Positions 33,151 to 41,560 of a stretch of 43,487 bases of DNA are shown piece after piece. Numbering within the stretch: position 1 is the first letter of the stretch; each line of letters begins with the position of its first letter. Where the stretch lies: assembly GCF_000430705.1 (NCBI RefSeq), contig NZ_AUMN01000031.1, positions 1 to 43,487 of the forward strand, written 5' to 3'. The stretch comes from Arthrobacter castelli DSM 16402. GTDB taxonomy: Bacteria; Actinomycetota; Actinomycetes; Actinomycetales; Micrococcaceae. The notes beneath the pieces are model-generated. The model had not been told where the DNA came from. It did no database searches and saw only the letters and a program-made list of their open reading frames with translations. A program made the translations under genes and the position numbers.

Positions 33151-34227
33151 ATGAAGGTCGTAGTAATAGGCGCCGGTTACGCGGGCACGCTCGCCGCGAA
33201 CCGTCTGGCCCGGAAGGTCAAATCTGCGCAGATCACGATGATCAGTCCCCGTCCCGACTTTGTGGAGCGTATACGACTGCACCAGCACATCGCAGGAACC
33301 GGAACAGCCGCGACGCCTCTGGCGTCAATGTTGCACCGCAGCATCACGGCCCGGATCGGCACCGTAGAGAAGATCGGTGACGGCACCGTGGCACTTGACG
33401 ACGGCGGGAGCATCGACTTTGACTACGCGTTGCTGGCGGTGGGCAGCACGGTCACACCAATGCACCGAACCGTCCCGGTGGGCACCTGGGAAAGCGCCGA
33501 ACGGGCACGGGCGGCGCTGGCTTCCCTGCCCTCCGGTGCCACGGTCACGGTGATCGGAGGTGGCCCGACCGGCATCGAGACTGCGGCCGAAGTCGCCGGC
33601 GCCCGGCCGGATCTCCGGGTTCGCCTGGTGGGAACTTCCGTTGCCGGAAGCTTCTCCGATGCGGCGCGGCAGCGGATCCGAGCCGGACTGCAACGGCTCA
33701 ACGCCGAGGTTATCGACGACGACGTGACGGAGGTTTCCGCGGGCGCAGGGCAATTCGAAGGAACCGTACACCTGCAATCGGGGGCGGAGTTCACTTCGGA
33801 CCTGACCCTGTGGGCTGTCGTTTCAGGCACCCCTGATCTCGCCACACGCAGCGGTCTCGAGGTCAATCCGGAAGGACGTGCCGTGGTGGACGAATTCCTG
33901 CGCAGCGTCAGCGACAACCGGATTTTCGTCATCGGCGACTGCGCCGCAGTGCCCGGGGCACGGCCCGCCTGCCAGACGGCGACTCCGCAGGCCTCGCACG
34001 CGGCCAATGCCTTGGTGCGCCTTGCCCAGGGCCGCACGCCGAAGCCGCACTCCACGCGGTACGTCGCCCGGGCCATCAGCCTCGGACGAAGGGACGCGGT
34101 AGTCCAATTCACCCGGCGCGACGACAGTGTGCGGCGGTCCTTCGCATCCGGAGCCGCCGCCGTCGTGCTCAAGGAGGTGGCATCCGGCGGCGCGAAGTGG
34201 GTTGCCCGCATCGGCCCCAACATCTGA
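33151..34227 (+). CDS. FAD-dependent NAD(P)H oxidoreductase (NDH-2-like)
   Basis: The 358-residue protein has two Rossmann signatures: G-A-G-Y-A-G at residues 7-12 for FAD and V-I-G-G-G-P-T-G-I-E-T-A near 135 for NAD(P)H. F-V-I-G-D-C-A near 258 binds the flavin. The overall plan is that of the NAD(P)/FAD-dependent oxidoreductases related to type II NADH dehydrogenases and AIF-like proteins, without redox-active CxxC. AAGGAGG lies seven bases before the ATG. It is the divergent neighbour of the ECF41 sigma factor and carries that sigma factor's likely promoter. The electron acceptor is unknown. Confidence 0.9.
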   Translation: MKVVVIGAGYAGTLAANRLARKVKSAQITMISPRPDFVERIRLHQHIAGTGTAATPLASMLHRSITARIGTVEKIGDGTVALDDGGSIDFDYALLAVGSTVTPMHRTVPVGTWESAERARAALASLPSGATVTVIGGGPTGIETAAEVAGARPDLRVRLVGTSVAGSFSDAARQRIRAGLQRLNAEVIDDDVTEVSAGAGQFEGTVHLQSGAEFTSDLTLWAVVSGTPDLATRSGLEVNPEGRAVVDEFLRSVSDNRIFVIGDCAAVPGARPACQTATPQASHAANALVRLAQGRTPKPHSTRYVARAISLGRRDAVVQFTRRDDSVRRSFASGAAAVVLKEVASGGAKWVARIGPNI

Positions 34228-34347
34228 GGCGGGCAACGACGCGGCAGGACCATGACGTGCGAGGACGCCAACAACGTGGCGTTCCATGCGCATGCCGACC
34301 GCTGCCGGCTCTTGTGCTGGTCCATACCCAACCGGCATGATCAGCTC

Positions 34348-35253
34348 ATGAACTTCCGCCGCATTGAGTACTTCCTGGCCGTCGTCGACGCCGGCACAGT
34401 CACCGCTGCGGCAGAGCTGCTGCACATGGCACAACCCGCATTGAGCCGGCAGATCAGGACATTGGAACGCGAACTGAAGATCCCGCTGTTCGAGGCCCGC
34501 GGCAACCGGCTGGTGCTGACGGCCGCGGGCCGGGCCTATGTGCCGATGGCCCGGCGGTTGCTGGTACAGACTCAAGGAATGGCCGACGCCGTCGAGGTGC
34601 TGCGGGCGGGCCGGGTGTCCAGCCTCGTGGCGGCAGCTACGGCGGCCTCCGTTCGAAGTTTCCTGGCCCCCTTTATCGCCACTACGACGGGTGACGATCC
34701 ACTGATCATCACCCGGGAAACCGGGCACTTCGAAATCAGCGATTCGCTGTTGCACGGCGCCGATTTCATCGTCTCGCCCGCCCCTCCGGAGGAAGGTCTG
34801 CACAGGGTTCCGCTGGGCAATGTCTCGCTGATGGCCCACGTCCATACCGCTCATCAATGGGCCAAGGAGCAACGCACCGAACTGCCCTTGACCGAACTCT
34901 GCGCAGCAGGGCTGATCCTTCCCTCGCATCACAGCGTGAGCCGTTACATTCTGGATAATGCGATGAGCGCGGCCGGACTATCGGCCCGGAAATTGGCCGA
35001 GTGCGACGACGGACCGACCATTTTCGCCCTCGCCGCGGCTGGTCAGGGTGTCGGTGTCAGTACCGAGCTGTCGGACTATGGCACATATTCCATACCCATT
35101 ACGACGTCGGCCACGGAGCAGCAGGTGCTGCAGCTCCCCTTGCATGCGGCTTGGTTCCCGGACCACTTCGCGGCGGGCATCATCGAGGACCTGTCCCTGA
35201 GATTGCAGGAGTTCCTGACGACTCGTAGAGGAGCAAGGGTTGCTGATCAATGA
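34348..35253 (+). CDS. LysR-family transcriptional regulator
   Basis: The 301-residue protein starts MNFRRIEYFLAVVDAGTVTA and has the LysR winged helix at residues 1-60 (A-A-E-L-L-H-M-A-Q-P-A-L-S-R-Q-I-R-T-L-E). A periplasmic-binding-like effector domain follows at about 90-290. There is no obvious ribosome site before ATG 34348; other in-frame starts upstream do not extend the domain. It lies 120 bases after the oxidoreductase on the same strand, and neither gene seems its obvious target. The gene at 35263 converges with it nine bases away. Confidence 0.9.
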   Translation: MNFRRIEYFLAVVDAGTVTAAAELLHMAQPALSRQIRTLERELKIPLFEARGNRLVLTAAGRAYVPMARRLLVQTQGMADAVEVLRAGRVSSLVAAATAASVRSFLAPFIATTTGDDPLIITRETGHFEISDSLLHGADFIVSPAPPEEGLHRVPLGNVSLMAHVHTAHQWAKEQRTELPLTELCAAGLILPSHHSVSRYILDNAMSAAGLSARKLAECDDGPTIFALAAAGQGVGVSTELSDYGTYSIPITTSATEQQVLQLPLHAAWFPDHFAAGIIEDLSLRLQEFLTTRRGARVADQ

Positions 35254-35262
35254 GTGGACGGA

Positions 35263-35874
35263 CTATGCCCCCAACGTCTTGTGACCGGGTCGGCGGGGAA
35301 ACCCTGCGGCCTCGAGCACGGCTTCGATGTAGGCCTTCGGGGCGGCATCCGTGGCCAGGTCTCCCCAGAGCAGCAGCCGGTGGATCAGGGCGCCGGCGAG
35401 CAGGTCCTGCATGAGATCGGGATCGAGGGCGGGATCGATCTGACCGTCATCCTGGGCCTCGCGGATCTTTGCCGAGAAGGCATCGCGTCTGGGAGCGAAC
35501 ATCTCCACGAGATAGGTCTGCGTGATCGCGCCGCCATCCGGACCCAGCGCAACCAGCTGACGCAGAAGATCCCGGGCGAACTGATCTTCCAGCGCGGCGG
35601 CGGCGCGTTCGACGAACAGATCGAGGACCTCCTCGAGCGGTCGGTCGGCCCAATCCTCCAGTCCCGTTTCGGACTCGGCGCGGAAGGCGCGCAGAGCGGA
35701 GGCGACCAGCGCCTCACGAGTGTCCCACCGGCGGTAGATCGCGGTCCGGCTGGCCCCCGCCCGTCGTGCGACCTGGTCGAAACTCACCGCCGCCCGGCCG
35801 CCGTCGGCGAAGAGCATCAGGGCGGCGCGCTCGAGCCGGCGATCGACGTCAGTACTACGGGGTCGGCCAGCCAT
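35263..35874 (-). CDS. TetR-family transcriptional repressor
   Basis: The 203-residue protein has the TetR helix-turn-helix at residues about 10-55 (A-A-V-S-F-D-Q-V-A-R-R-A-G-A-S-R-T-A-I-Y-R-R-W) and a helical ligand-binding C-terminal domain. The R-R-W-x-T-R-E-A-L-V sequence is typical of the AcrR-like subgroup with a TetR_C C-terminal domain. It is divergent from the SDR at 35972, and the gap holds a perfect palindrome. It should therefore repress itself and the SDR/membrane protein operon until an unknown ligand binds. Confidence 0.92.
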   Translation of the reverse strand: MAGRPRSTDVDRRLERAALMLFADGGRAAVSFDQVARRAGASRTAIYRRWDTREALVASALRAFRAESETGLEDWADRPLEEVLDLFVERAAAALEDQFARDLLRQLVALGPDGGAITQTYLVEMFAPRRDAFSAKIREAQDDGQIDPALDPDLMQDLLAGALIHRLLLWGDLATDAAPKAYIEAVLEAAGFPRRPGHKTLGA

Positions 35875-35905
35875 ATCCCGATCGTCTCACACCTCTTTAC
35901 CATTC

Positions 35906-35923
35906 CGATACAGCACTGTATCG
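35906..35923. promoter_or_regulatory. Palindromic TetR-type operator
   Basis: CGATACAG-CA-CTGTATCG (35906-35923) is a perfect 8-2-8 inverted repeat in the 97-base gap between the TetR gene and the SDR gene. Its position is right for shutting off both promoters. Confidence 0.75.
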
Positions 35924-35971
35924 TAAATGGGAGGGGCGACAGCCCACTATCCCGACACAAGGAGATATCCG

Positions 35972-36853
35972 ATGCAGACCGTTTCTGACAGCACCGTCTT
36001 CATCACCGGCGGAGCCAGCGGTATAGGCCTTGGCATGGCGCGCGCCTTCGCCGCCGAGGGGGCGAAACTGGCTCTGGCCGATCTCGACGCAGATGGCCTT
36101 CGTGAGGTCAAGCGCGAGCTGGATACCGTCACCGAGGTGATCACCATGACCCTCGACGTCCGTGATCGCGATGCGATGGCGGCAGCGGCCGATCGTACAG
36201 AGCGGGAGCTCGGTCCGGTCCGCGTGCTGTGCAACAACGCCGGAGTCGGCAGCGGAATGGGCGGGATGAATCTCGAGACGATGAGCTATGCGCACTGGGA
36301 CCATACGCTGGGAGTCAACCTCGGCGGCGTCGTCAACGGCGTGCAAACCTTCGTGCCACGCATGGTCGAGCGGGGCGGGCCGGCGCATGTCGTCAACACG
36401 TCTTCGGGCTCCGGGCTCGCTGTGACCGGCGGGGCCCAGTTCATGTACTGCGCCTCGAAGTACGCCGTGACCGGCCTCTCCGAGGCCATCGCCAACCTGC
36501 TGAAGCTGTACGGGATTGGTTTGACCCTGGTGAGTCCGGGTTTCGTCGACACCCGGATCGCCGAGACGACCCGCCGGCTCGACCCGGCAGAAGCTCAAGC
36601 TGAGTCGATGGATCCGGAGTACAAGGAGAAGCTGGAGCGATTCGAGGCGCTCTTCGAACCATTGGGTCAAGACCCCGACGAAGTCGGCACGATGGTGCTG
36701 GACGCCATCCACAACGACCGGCTCTACTGCCAGCCCGATCGCCTCATGGCAGAACCCATCCAGGCCCGCTGCAAAGCCCTGCTCGAAGCCATGCCCCCGG
36801 AAACCGAGCGGGATCGCAAGATGGCCGAGATGATCGAGAAAGCCCGTCAGTAG
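35972..36853 (+). CDS. SDR-family oxidoreductase
   Basis: The 293-residue protein has T-G-G-A-S-G-I-G at residues 12-19, an aspartate (D-L-D-A-D) after the second strand that suggests NAD, N-N-A-G, N-T-S-S-G-S-G and the catalytic Y-C-A-S-K. The C-terminal 60 residues are longer than in the shortest SDRs and resemble the group acting on larger, often hydrophobic or steroid-like substrates. AAGGAGA lies 7 bases before ATG 35972. It is the first gene after the TetR operator and is followed one base later by a small membrane protein. Confidence 0.9.
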   Translation: MQTVSDSTVFITGGASGIGLGMARAFAAEGAKLALADLDADGLREVKRELDTVTEVITMTLDVRDRDAMAAAADRTERELGPVRVLCNNAGVGSGMGGMNLETMSYAHWDHTLGVNLGGVVNGVQTFVPRMVERGGPAHVVNTSSGSGLAVTGGAQFMYCASKYAVTGLSEAIANLLKLYGIGLTLVSPGFVDTRIAETTRRLDPAEAQAESMDPEYKEKLERFEALFEPLGQDPDEVGTMVLDAIHNDRLYCQPDRLMAEPIQARCKALLEAMPPETERDRKMAEMIEKARQ

Positions 36854-36854
36854 C

Positions 36855-37313
36855 ATGCAGTGCACCAGACCGGGTTCTCGACCCCGTACCAGTGGGCGGG
36901 CCACCCAGGGCCCGGCCCTGCGGACAGCGGCGGTGCTCACGTTCGGCGGACTCATGCATTTCACCGCGCCCGACTTCTTCGACCGAATCATCCCACGGCT
37001 ACTGCCCGGCAAGGCGCGGGCGTATACGCGTGCCTCCGGTGCCATGGCGCTCGGCACCGCGGCAGCGATTGTGATGCCGCGAACACGGCGGCTGGGTGGA
37101 ACGCTCGCCGCGATCTTCTTCGTGGCTGTGACGCCTGCGAAGGTCCAGCTCGCGCTCAACTGGTGGCGCAGAGACCCACCTTCAGCACTCCTGAAGACCG
37201 CGGCGATCGTCCAGCTGCCCGGGCAGATCCCGCTGGTCATCGAGGCGCTGAAAGCCCGGCACGACGCACCCGAAAACACCACAGGCAACCACGCGCAGCG
37301 AGGTACGGCATGA
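36855..37313 (+). CDS. DoxX-like small membrane protein
   Basis: The 152-residue protein has three or four hydrophobic segments. The motif L-T-F-G-G-L-M-H-F-T-A-P-D-F-F-D-R-I-I-P near residues 28-47 is typical of a DoxX-related group of unknown function found beside esterases and oxidoreductases in actinobacteria. It starts one base after the SDR stop with no clear ribosome site, so translation is probably coupled. The C-terminus (HDAPENTTG and on) is hydrophilic. An alternative overlapping frame exists but lacks the membrane pattern. Confidence 0.75.
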   Translation: MQCTRPGSRPRTSGRATQGPALRTAAVLTFGGLMHFTAPDFFDRIIPRLLPGKARAYTRASGAMALGTAAAIVMPRTRRLGGTLAAIFFVAVTPAKVQLALNWWRRDPPSALLKTAAIVQLPGQIPLVIEALKARHDAPENTTGNHAQRGTA

Positions 37314-37420
37314 GCGGAGCGATGCTGGTGCGCGGCGGGCTGCCGTCAATTCTCGGCCTGGGTGCCGCGCTCCCCGTCCTGCTGCTCATTCTCACCTTCA
37401 CTGTTAAGGAGCCGCATTGA
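37310..37420 (+). CDS. Small hydrophobic peptide, 36 residues
   Basis: This short reading frame starts with an ATG overlapping the membrane protein's stop (ATGA, 37310-37313). It encodes 36 residues with one clear membrane segment, L-P-S-I-L-G-L-G-A-A-L-P-V-L-L-L-I-L-T-F, and a short K-E-P-H tail. The four-base overlap is the usual sign of translational coupling, and the upstream G-A-G-G-T segment could serve as a ribosome site. It may be a small membrane subunit or the remains of a longer gene. No family is recognised. Confidence 0.45.
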   Translation: MSGAMLVRGGLPSILGLGAALPVLLLILTFTVKEPH

Positions 37421-37465
37421 ACCCACCTGTAGGCACGGTGACCTGCTCCCCCTGGAGTGGTCTCG

Positions 37466-38116
37466 ATGCCTGAACTCGATGTTGAAGTCCGCGCGCTGCT
37501 AGATCGTTGGGCGGCCACGCCAGGTACGCCGGCCAGCGAGCTGACCGCGGCAGAAGTGCGCGCGGACGACCTGGCCGTGTTGGATCTGCAACGGGATCCC
37601 GGGGAACTGCACTCGGTGGCGGACGTTGACGCGACAGGTCCGGCGGGCGGCGTGCCGGTGCGGGTGTATCGGCCCCATCCAGGACCGCTGGATCCGATCT
37701 TGTTCTTCCATGGCGGTGGCTTCGTGATCGGCCGCGACGGCTTCTCCGGCGAGAAGTCGCGGTGGTACTTCGACCAGTACCTGCCGCCTGGCCTCGACCG
37801 GCGCGCGCCGGCAGTTTCACCGCTGTACGGACGCAGCCTGGAGCACCTGCCGCGCACACTCATCGTGACCGCAGAGTGTGACCCCTTACGCGACGACGGC
37901 GAACACCACGCCGAGGCTCTGCACCAGGCCGGGGTACCTGTGGAGCTACGTCGCTATCGAGGGATGATCCACGGGTTCTTCCAAATGACCGGCGCGCTCG
38001 AGAGATCCCGGCGACTGCAGCGCCAACTCGGTGACTGGATGCGCGACGCCACTGACAGGCACGGCGATCACCGTGCCGGCAGCACGCACAGCTCGTTGCC
38101 TGACGGGTCGGTGTAG
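37466..38116 (+). CDS. Internally deleted HSL-type esterase, catalytic serine missing
   Basis: The 216-residue product begins as a normal HSL esterase, with M-P-E-L-D-V-E-V-R-A-L-L-D, then V-P-V-R-V-Y-R-P and the oxyanion hole F-H-G-G-G-F-V-I-G. It ends as one, with T-A-E-C-D-P-L-R-D-D-G carrying the acid and M-I-H-G-F-F carrying the histidine. Between them the usual block of about 95 residues with V-x-Y-R-L-A-P-E and the nucleophile G-D-S-A-G-G is absent. The sequence jumps from G-R-D-G to F-S-G-E-K-S-R-W-Y-F-D-Q-Y-L, normally found far downstream. The frame is intact, so an in-frame deletion near 37735-37745 is likely and the product cannot be a normal esterase. ATG 37466 has GGAG eight bases upstream. 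Confidence 0.8.
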   Translation: MPELDVEVRALLDRWAATPGTPASELTAAEVRADDLAVLDLQRDPGELHSVADVDATGPAGGVPVRVYRPHPGPLDPILFFHGGGFVIGRDGFSGEKSRWYFDQYLPPGLDRRAPAVSPLYGRSLEHLPRTLIVTAECDPLRDDGEHHAEALHQAGVPVELRRYRGMIHGFFQMTGALERSRRLQRQLGDWMRDATDRHGDHRAGSTHSSLPDGSV

Positions 38117-38781
38117 ATCCGCCAGGGCAGTTCGCCCCAGTCCGGATGGAGCTCGCGACCGCCGCGCTCGGCGATGCCTGCCGCGGCTCCATCGGGATCG
38201 TCGCCGCTCTCAAGCCGGATGTCGAGGTGCAGCCGGTTCTTCGTCGTACCCTTTGGCGCAGGCTCAGGACACAACTCAAGAAGCGGGCCCCGCTGTGACC
38301 GATGGCGCAGGGCCCGAGGCGATCCGGGCATCGGCGTCCAGCCGGTCAGCCAGGACCAGAACTTCGCGTCGCGGTCCGGGTCGGCGGAGTCGAGCGGAAA
38401 CGCCGCGATCGGTCCGGTGTCGGTGTATGCGGCCCGGTCTTCCATCACGCAGCAGGGATTACCTTCCGGATCGGCGAGCACCACCCAGGGCACGTCCCCC
38501 TGGCCAATGTCGAGGTGCCGTGCCCCCAGCCCAAGCAGCCGGTCGACTTCGTCGTCCTGGCGGGCCCCGCCGCGAAGGTCAATGTGGAGCCGGGACCCGG
38601 TCGACGGCGGCTCGGTGACGCGCTGGAAGCACAGGTCGAGCTCCGGTCCGCCGTCAATGGCGAGCCGGGTCTCGACGATGTCCATCTCGTCGGTGAGCCG
38701 CTCACCGCCGACCACTTCCTCCCAGAACCTGCCCAGCCGTTGGGGCTCGACTGCGTCGATGATGAGATTCTCCAAATACAT
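38068..38781 (-). CDS. Two-domain VOC (glyoxalase-fold) family protein
   Basis: The 237-residue protein contains two copies of the VOC half-domain. The first starts L-I-I-D-A-V-E-P-Q-R-L-G-R-F-W-E-E-V-V-G-G and ends W-V-V-L-A-D-P-E-G-N-P-C-C-V. The second starts F-P-L-D-S-A-D-P-D-R-D-A-K-F-W-S-W-L-T-G-W and ends Y-T-D-P-S-G-N-E-L-C-V-L. Paired R-L-H-I-D-L and R-L-H-L-D-I strands would supply the central ligands. Such proteins may bind metal, act as dioxygenase-like enzymes or confer drug resistance by sequestration; nothing indicates which. It overlaps the 3' end of the deleted esterase gene by 49 bases on the other strand, perhaps because that gene's end has decayed. Confidence 0.82.
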   Translation of the reverse strand: MYLENLIIDAVEPQRLGRFWEEVVGGERLTDEMDIVETRLAIDGGPELDLCFQRVTEPPSTGSRLHIDLRGGARQDDEVDRLLGLGARHLDIGQGDVPWVVLADPEGNPCCVMEDRAAYTDTGPIAAFPLDSADPDRDAKFWSWLTGWTPMPGSPRALRHRSQRGPLLELCPEPAPKGTTKNRLHLDIRLESGDDPDGAAAGIAERGGRELHPDWGELPWRIYTDPSGNELCVLPAR

Positions 38782-38889
38782 GAACCACACCGTAGGCCAG
38801 CCGACAACGGCATCAAAAGCATGAGTGCCGCCGGCCGAGCCGGACAACTCGGCCGGCGGCATGGCCCACACCGTGCGCTCAGTGGCCAG

Positions 38890-39624
38890 TCACCAGCTGA
38901 CGCGGCCGTTGTCGTCGATGAAGGTTCCCGAGTCGGCGTCGGCTGGCAGGGTGGCAGCTGTAACGATGATCCTGGCAGCCTGTTCGGGGGTAAGTGGTGC
39001 CTGTTCCTTGTTAACCGGGGTCAAGTCGGTCTGGACGAACCCGGGGCAAACGGAAGTGACCTTGATGTCGGTGTCGGCCAGGGACTTCGCGAGGCTGATA
39101 GTGACGCTGTTCAGGGCGGCCTTCGAGCTCTGATAAGCGGGCACGACCATACCGTAGTAAGGCGAGTCGGGATCAGCCTGGTCGTTAAGCGACCCCATCG
39201 TGGTGGAAACATTGACGATGCGGCCGGCCGTGCTATGACGTAGCAGCGGGAGGAAAGCCTCGGTCACGGCAACCGTTCCGAACAGGTTGGTCGCGAACGT
39301 CGGTTGAAATAAGTCGGGGTTGGCGAATTGGCGTTCGGCCGCGTCGGTGGCCTCGGGGAGAATTCCCGCGTTGTTGACCAGCACGTCGATATACCCTTGG
39401 CGCTGCTCGACCTCCCTGGCGGCGGCCCGGACGCTGGAGGGGGATGTGACGTCGAGTTCGAGGGCCTGGACGTCGAGCCCTTCCCGGCGCAGCGAGTCTT
39501 CGGCACGTTCGGTGTCGGCGGACGTGCGGCCGGTGAGCAATACGCGGTTCCCGGCTTCGGCCAGGGCACGCGACGCGGCCATTCCGAGTCCGCGGGTGGC
39601 GCCGGTGACGAGTGCGGTGGACAT
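38890..39624 (-). CDS. SDR-family NAD(P)-dependent oxidoreductase
   Basis: The 244-residue protein begins MSTALVTGATRGLGMAASRA and has the cofactor loop T-G-A-T-R-G-L-G at 7-14, N-N-A-G-I, V-N-V-S-T-T-M-G-S and the catalytic Y-Q-S-S-K. The C-terminal V-C-P-G-F-V-Q-T-D-L is typical. The layout matches carbonyl-reductase-like SDRs. GGAG lies four bases before ATG 39624; the frame continues upstream without family similarity. It diverges from the ThDP enzyme across 255 bases. Confidence 0.9.
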   Translation of the reverse strand: MSTALVTGATRGLGMAASRALAEAGNRVLLTGRTSADTERAEDSLRREGLDVQALELDVTSPSSVRAAAREVEQRQGYIDVLVNNAGILPEATDAAERQFANPDLFQPTFATNLFGTVAVTEAFLPLLRHSTAGRIVNVSTTMGSLNDQADPDSPYYGMVVPAYQSSKAALNSVTISLAKSLADTDIKVTSVCPGFVQTDLTPVNKEQAPLTPEQAARIIVTAATLPADADSGTFIDDNGRVSW

Positions 39625-39879
39625 ATGTCTCCAATCTGGAAGGTGCCCGGGCACGGACTCCCGGCCCGGGGGATCGCAATGCGTTCCACTTCGCAGACGT
39701 TCGACCGGTTCCGAATGTGAGATGGCCACGGGCAAACGCTCGAAGACGCCGTTTGGGCCTGTAAACGAGCAACAATGCCGTGCGGATATGGGCCAGAGAC
39801 TTAATCCGTATTAGACAGCATGGCTGCGCAGGCCAATACTGAGAGGCAAGCCCCACAATCCCGAATCAGGAGCGCACCC
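39625..39879. promoter_or_regulatory. Divergent intergenic region
   Basis: This 255-base gap separates a minus-strand SDR from a plus-strand ThDP enzyme. It holds one inverted repeat, CAAACG (39733-39738) with CGTTTG (39750-39755), that could be an operator. An in-frame ATG at 39820 lies in it without a ribosome site. No RNA gene or small gene is evident. Confidence 0.35.
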
Positions 39880-41526
39880 TTGAGTAACAGCCACGCCGGA
39901 CAGGTAATAGTCGACTCGCTCGCCCTCCACGGCGTCGAACGCGTCTTCGCGGTCCCGGGCGAGAGCTACCTCGCCGTCCTGGACGGACTGCACCAGGCCG
40001 CGATCGACACCGTCGTCTGCCGGCAGGAGGGCGGCGCGGCATACATGGCCGAGGCGCACGGCAAGTTCACCGGCGAGCCGGGCGTGGCCATGGTGACCCG
40101 CGGCCCGGGCGCCGCGAACGCGTTCGTGGCCGTGCATTCGGCCTGGCAGGACGCCACTCCCATGGTGCTGTTCGTCGGGCTCATCCCGGTCAACGACCGG
40201 CAGCGTGAGTCCTTCCAGGAATTCGATCCCAATGCCTGGTTCGGCACCCAATCCAAGCGGGTCTTCGTGCTGGAGGAAGCGTCCCGGGCCTCCGAGGTCG
40301 TGGCCGAAGCCTTCTTCGCGGCCCGTTCCGGCCGGCCGGGACCCGTCGTCGTCGGCCTGCCCGAAGATGTCATCACCCAGGCGGCCGACGGCGGACTGCA
40401 CCCGGTGCTGCCCGTCACCGACGGAGCCGTTTCGGCAGACCAGCTCGACCGGCTGAAGCTGGCCCTGCAGTCGGCCGAGAAGCCGATGATCTTCACCGGC
40501 GGGCCCCGCTGGACCCCGGAGTCGGCGGCCGCCATCACCCGCTTTGCCGAAACCAACGGCATCCCCGTGATCCAGGATTGGCGGGCCTCCGACCGGGTTC
40601 CGTTCCGCTCCCCGGTGAACGCAGGCTGGCTCGGCTACGGGCGCGCGGATCACGCTGCGGACATGTTCGCCGAGGCCGACGTGCTGCTGGCGATCGGGGC
40701 GCTGCCCACGGATGTACCCACCGACGGATACACCCTCCGGCAGTCGATGGAGGCCACCAATATCCTGGTCAACATCGACCCCGCACTGCGTGGACGCAGC
40801 GGAGCGGTCAGCGACCATATCCTCGCCACCCCGGGCGCCTTCGCCGACGCCATCGCAGACCTCGACCTGGGCAAGGCGCCCGAGTGGGACTCCTGGCGGG
40901 CAGCCGGCCGTGACGCGCAGGCCGCCGTCCAGACCCCGCGTGCTATCGATGAGCTGGCACCCACTGCCGCCGGCACCGCCCATATGACCGCCGTCGTCGG
41001 CGAAGTTGCGGCCAGGATGCCCGACAACGCCGTCTACACCTTCGGCGCCGGCAACCACTGCCTGTGGGCCCAGCGCTACCTGCCCACCAACGTTTTCCCC
41101 AGCCAGCTGAGCACCCGCAACGGATCCATGGGCTACAGCATCCCCGCCGCCGTCAGCACCTCACTGCAGGAACCGGAGCGGCTGGTCGTCTCTGTAGCCG
41201 GCGACGGTGAATTCCTGATGAACGGCCAGGAACTGGCGACGGCGGTACAGTACGGGGCTGCCATGCTGGTGATTGTGATGGACAACAGCCAGTACGGCAC
41301 CATCCGGGCCCACCAGGAGGTGCACTTTCCCGGCCGGGTCAGCGGCACCCAGCTGGCGAACCCCGATTTCGCCGCGTATATGCAGGCCTTCGGCGGGCAC
41401 GGCGAGACGGTGACCGGTGACGAACAGGCAGCCGACGCCGTCGAACGCGCCTTGAAAACGGTGACCGAACAGCGCCGTCCGGCCCTGATCCATGTTGTGA
41501 CTGATCAGAAGATCGCCTTACCGTAG
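39880..41526 (+). CDS. ThDP-dependent enzyme of the acetolactate synthase / 2-oxo-acid decarboxylase family
   Basis: The 548-residue protein has the three-domain ThDP fold. The N-terminal domain contains V-F-A-V-P-G-E28-S-Y, whose glutamate activates the cofactor, then R-Q-E-G-G-A-A-Y-M-A and T-R-G-P-G-A-A-N. A central domain follows. The C-terminal domain has the A-G-D-G-E-F-L-M-N cofactor signature and V-M-D-N-S-Q-Y-G-T. It lacks the housekeeping IlvB context (no small subunit, no ilvC). The TTG start at 39880 has AGGAG seven bases upstream; ATG 39820 would add 20 residues but has no ribosome site. It lies 34 bases before a succinate-semialdehyde-type dehydrogenase, which suggests it makes an aldehyde by decarboxylating a 2-oxo acid. 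Confidence 0.88.
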   Translation: MSNSHAGQVIVDSLALHGVERVFAVPGESYLAVLDGLHQAAIDTVVCRQEGGAAYMAEAHGKFTGEPGVAMVTRGPGAANAFVAVHSAWQDATPMVLFVGLIPVNDRQRESFQEFDPNAWFGTQSKRVFVLEEASRASEVVAEAFFAARSGRPGPVVVGLPEDVITQAADGGLHPVLPVTDGAVSADQLDRLKLALQSAEKPMIFTGGPRWTPESAAAITRFAETNGIPVIQDWRASDRVPFRSPVNAGWLGYGRADHAADMFAEADVLLAIGALPTDVPTDGYTLRQSMEATNILVNIDPALRGRSGAVSDHILATPGAFADAIADLDLGKAPEWDSWRAAGRDAQAAVQTPRAIDELAPTAAGTAHMTAVVGEVAARMPDNAVYTFGAGNHCLWAQRYLPTNVFPSQLSTRNGSMGYSIPAAVSTSLQEPERLVVSVAGDGEFLMNGQELATAVQYGAAMLVIVMDNSQYGTIRAHQEVHFPGRVSGTQLANPDFAAYMQAFGGHGETVTGDEQAADAVERALKTVTEQRRPALIHVVTDQKIALP

Positions 41527-41560
41527 AGCCAGACCCAACACTTCTGAAAGTGAGATCGCC

